Assembly (NCBI GenBank): GCA_031282385.1
Contig: JAITDV010000645.1
Location: 1-5,563 of the forward strand
DNA: 5,563 nucleotides
Source of the DNA: Planctomycetaceae bacterium
GTDB taxonomy: Bacteria > Planctomycetota > Planctomycetia > Pirellulales > Thermoguttaceae
Reading direction: 5' to 3'
Shown: one piece after another, positions 4,994 to 5,563 of the stretch
How the letters are laid out: each line of letters opens with the position of its first letter
Position numbering within the stretch: the first letter of the stretch is position 1
The notes under the pieces: generated by a model
What the model saw: the letters and a program-made list of their open reading frames with translations, nothing else
The model's database searches: none
Told to the model about the DNA's origin: nothing
Translations under genes and position numbers: made by a program

Positions 4994-5098
4994 TTTAAAC
5001 TGTTCACACATTAAATTTCGTTTACCTTCGCCGGCTTACCTATCGGAAAGCAAGCTTTTACGCTCTTGAGTCGCGCAATTTATAGTACGAGCAGTATA
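4994..5098 (+). repeat. TIR element copy 5 (L-R form, plus orientation), abutting lipoprotein 2
   Basis: The copy runs from TTTAAACTGTTCACACATTA to TTTATAGTACGAGCAGTATA and has the same length (105 bp) and internal blocks as copy 4. Its right end stops 20 bases before the ATG of the lipoprotein gene, so the element must form most of that gene's leader or contain its promoter. Only the Shine-Dalgarno sequence lies between the two. Confidence 0.78.
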
Positions 5099-5103
5099 GA
5101 AAT

Positions 5104-5107
5104 AGGA
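5104..5107 (+). promoter_or_regulatory. Ribosome-binding site AGGA for lipoprotein 2
   Basis: AGGA is eleven bases before ATG 5119, separated from it by a T-rich spacer. It is the only purine-rich candidate between the repeat element and the start. Confidence 0.5.
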
Positions 5108-5118
5108 TTTTTTTAACA

Positions 5119-5508
5119 ATGAACAAAAATATTTTTGTAGTATTTCTGATGGCGATTATGTTGTTTATCGTTTTCGGATGTAATAGAGGAATTGAGCGAG
5201 TCGGAGTTGAAGGTATTGTAACCTTTGAGGGTAAGCCATTGGAAGGTTGTACCGTAATGATTACGCCGCAAGCTGGACCCGGCGCAATTATGGAAACCGA
5301 TGCAGATGGTAAGTATAAAGTTTTAAAGTTGGCAGGACCGATGCCGGGTGAATGTGAGATAAGTGTTGAGAAATTTAATACGCAAATAGTTGATGGAGAC
5401 AGCGTAATTGCAGGACCTGCATTGCCCGATAAAATTCAAGGCAAACCAAAACCATTCACCCTAAAAAGCGGCAACAACACTATAAATCTCGATCTCGATC
5501 AATGGTAA
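5119..5508 (+). CDS. Small lipoprotein with carboxypeptidase-regulatory-like domain
   Basis: The product is 129 aa. Residues 1-20 are a signal peptide (MNKN, then a hydrophobic core) ending in the lipobox IVFGC, with Cys21 the predicted lipidation site. Residues 27-85 show the transthyretin-like pattern: RVGVEGIVTFEGKPLEGCTV, then MITPQ, the turn TDADGKYKVLK, and PGECEISVEKF, where Glu and Cys replace the more usual P-G-x-Y. The closing strand is KPFTLKSGNNTINLDLD (111-127). The expected location is the cell envelope, with unknown ligand. It resembles lipoprotein 1 in architecture and length but is too diverged to be a recent duplicate. Unlike lipoprotein 1 it has a Shine-Dalgarno-like AGGA. 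It sits downstream of the DUF1559 pair, separated by two repeat elements, so it probably has its own promoter. The gene ends with TAA 5506-5508. Confidence 0.88.
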   Translation: MNKNIFVVFLMAIMLFIVFGCNRGIERVGVEGIVTFEGKPLEGCTVMITPQAGPGAIMETDADGKYKVLKLAGPMPGECEISVEKFNTQIVDGDSVIAGPALPDKIQGKPKPFTLKSGNNTINLDLDQW

Positions 5509-5539
5509 ATTAAGGGAACTTCTAAAAATTTATTTTGTC

Positions 5540-5563
5540 CACGAATTTTCACGAAATTGCACG
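5540..5563 (+). repeat. Short-period CACGAA repeat cut by window edge
   Basis: CACGAATTTT (5540-5549), CACGAAATTG (5550-5559) and CACG (5560-5563) recur with a 10-base period and continue beyond the window. It may be the start of a dispersed intergenic repeat; only about 2.5 units are visible. Confidence 0.35.

Noticed and set aside
203..5098. A CRISPR array made of the repeated elements
   Set aside because: The copies are few, occur in both orientations, are separated by whole genes and vary in length. They have no regular spacers and no cas genes are present.
5506..5532. Terminator hairpin after lipoprotein 2 (TAAATT / AATTTA)
   Set aside because: The arms are only 6 bp, all A/T, and without a G+C core. 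Chance pairing is likely in this composition.

Overview
The window is AT-rich bacterial DNA that most resembles a member of the Planctomycetota. The strongest evidence is two tandem DUF1559 proteins, a pilin-like family hugely expanded in planctomycetes, each with the prepilin signature FTLVELLVVIAIIG followed by the LLPA(I/V)QAAREAA block. They are flanked by small lipoproteins with a carboxypeptidase-regulatory-like fold, also typical of that phylum. The low G+C suggests an AT-rich branch, but I cannot name a genus. Every supported gene is on the + strand, and long non-coding gaps separate them.

Layout. 3-224: the 3' end of a propeller-type sensor gene that enters from the left edge and ends inside a repeat element. 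225-1150: mostly non-coding and AT-rich, with one repeat element, a 14-G homopolymer and traces that may be decayed coding sequence. 1151-1585: lipoprotein 1. 1586-1959: a hairpin with a 12-bp triplication in its loop, an orphan ribosome-binding site and a repeat element. 1960-3123: a full-length DUF1559 gene split by one in-frame TGA at codon 205. 3124-3448: a 13-bp perfect inverted repeat at the stop codon, another repeat element and a pair of TGATCA palindromes. 3449-4609: an intact DUF1559 gene of 386 aa. 4610-5118: two repeat elements either side of a 148-bp imperfect palindrome. 5119-5508: lipoprotein 2. 5540-5563: the start of a short-period repeat cut by the window edge.

How the genes may work together. 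DUF1559 proteins are predicted to be inserted and processed by a type IV pilin or pseudopilin-like pathway. The lipoproteins should be anchored by a lipidated Cys. The order lipoprotein, DUF1559, DUF1559, lipoprotein suggests envelope-associated gene pairs, but the gaps of 325-509 bp argue against one compact operon.

The most interesting non-genic signal is a family of five 92-105 bp elements with terminal inverted repeats built on ACTGTTC...GAACAGT. One lies in nearly every intergenic gap. They come in two architectures: three asymmetric (L-R) and two near-palindromic (L-L). They look like non-autonomous MITE or REP-type elements. No transposase is visible in the window.
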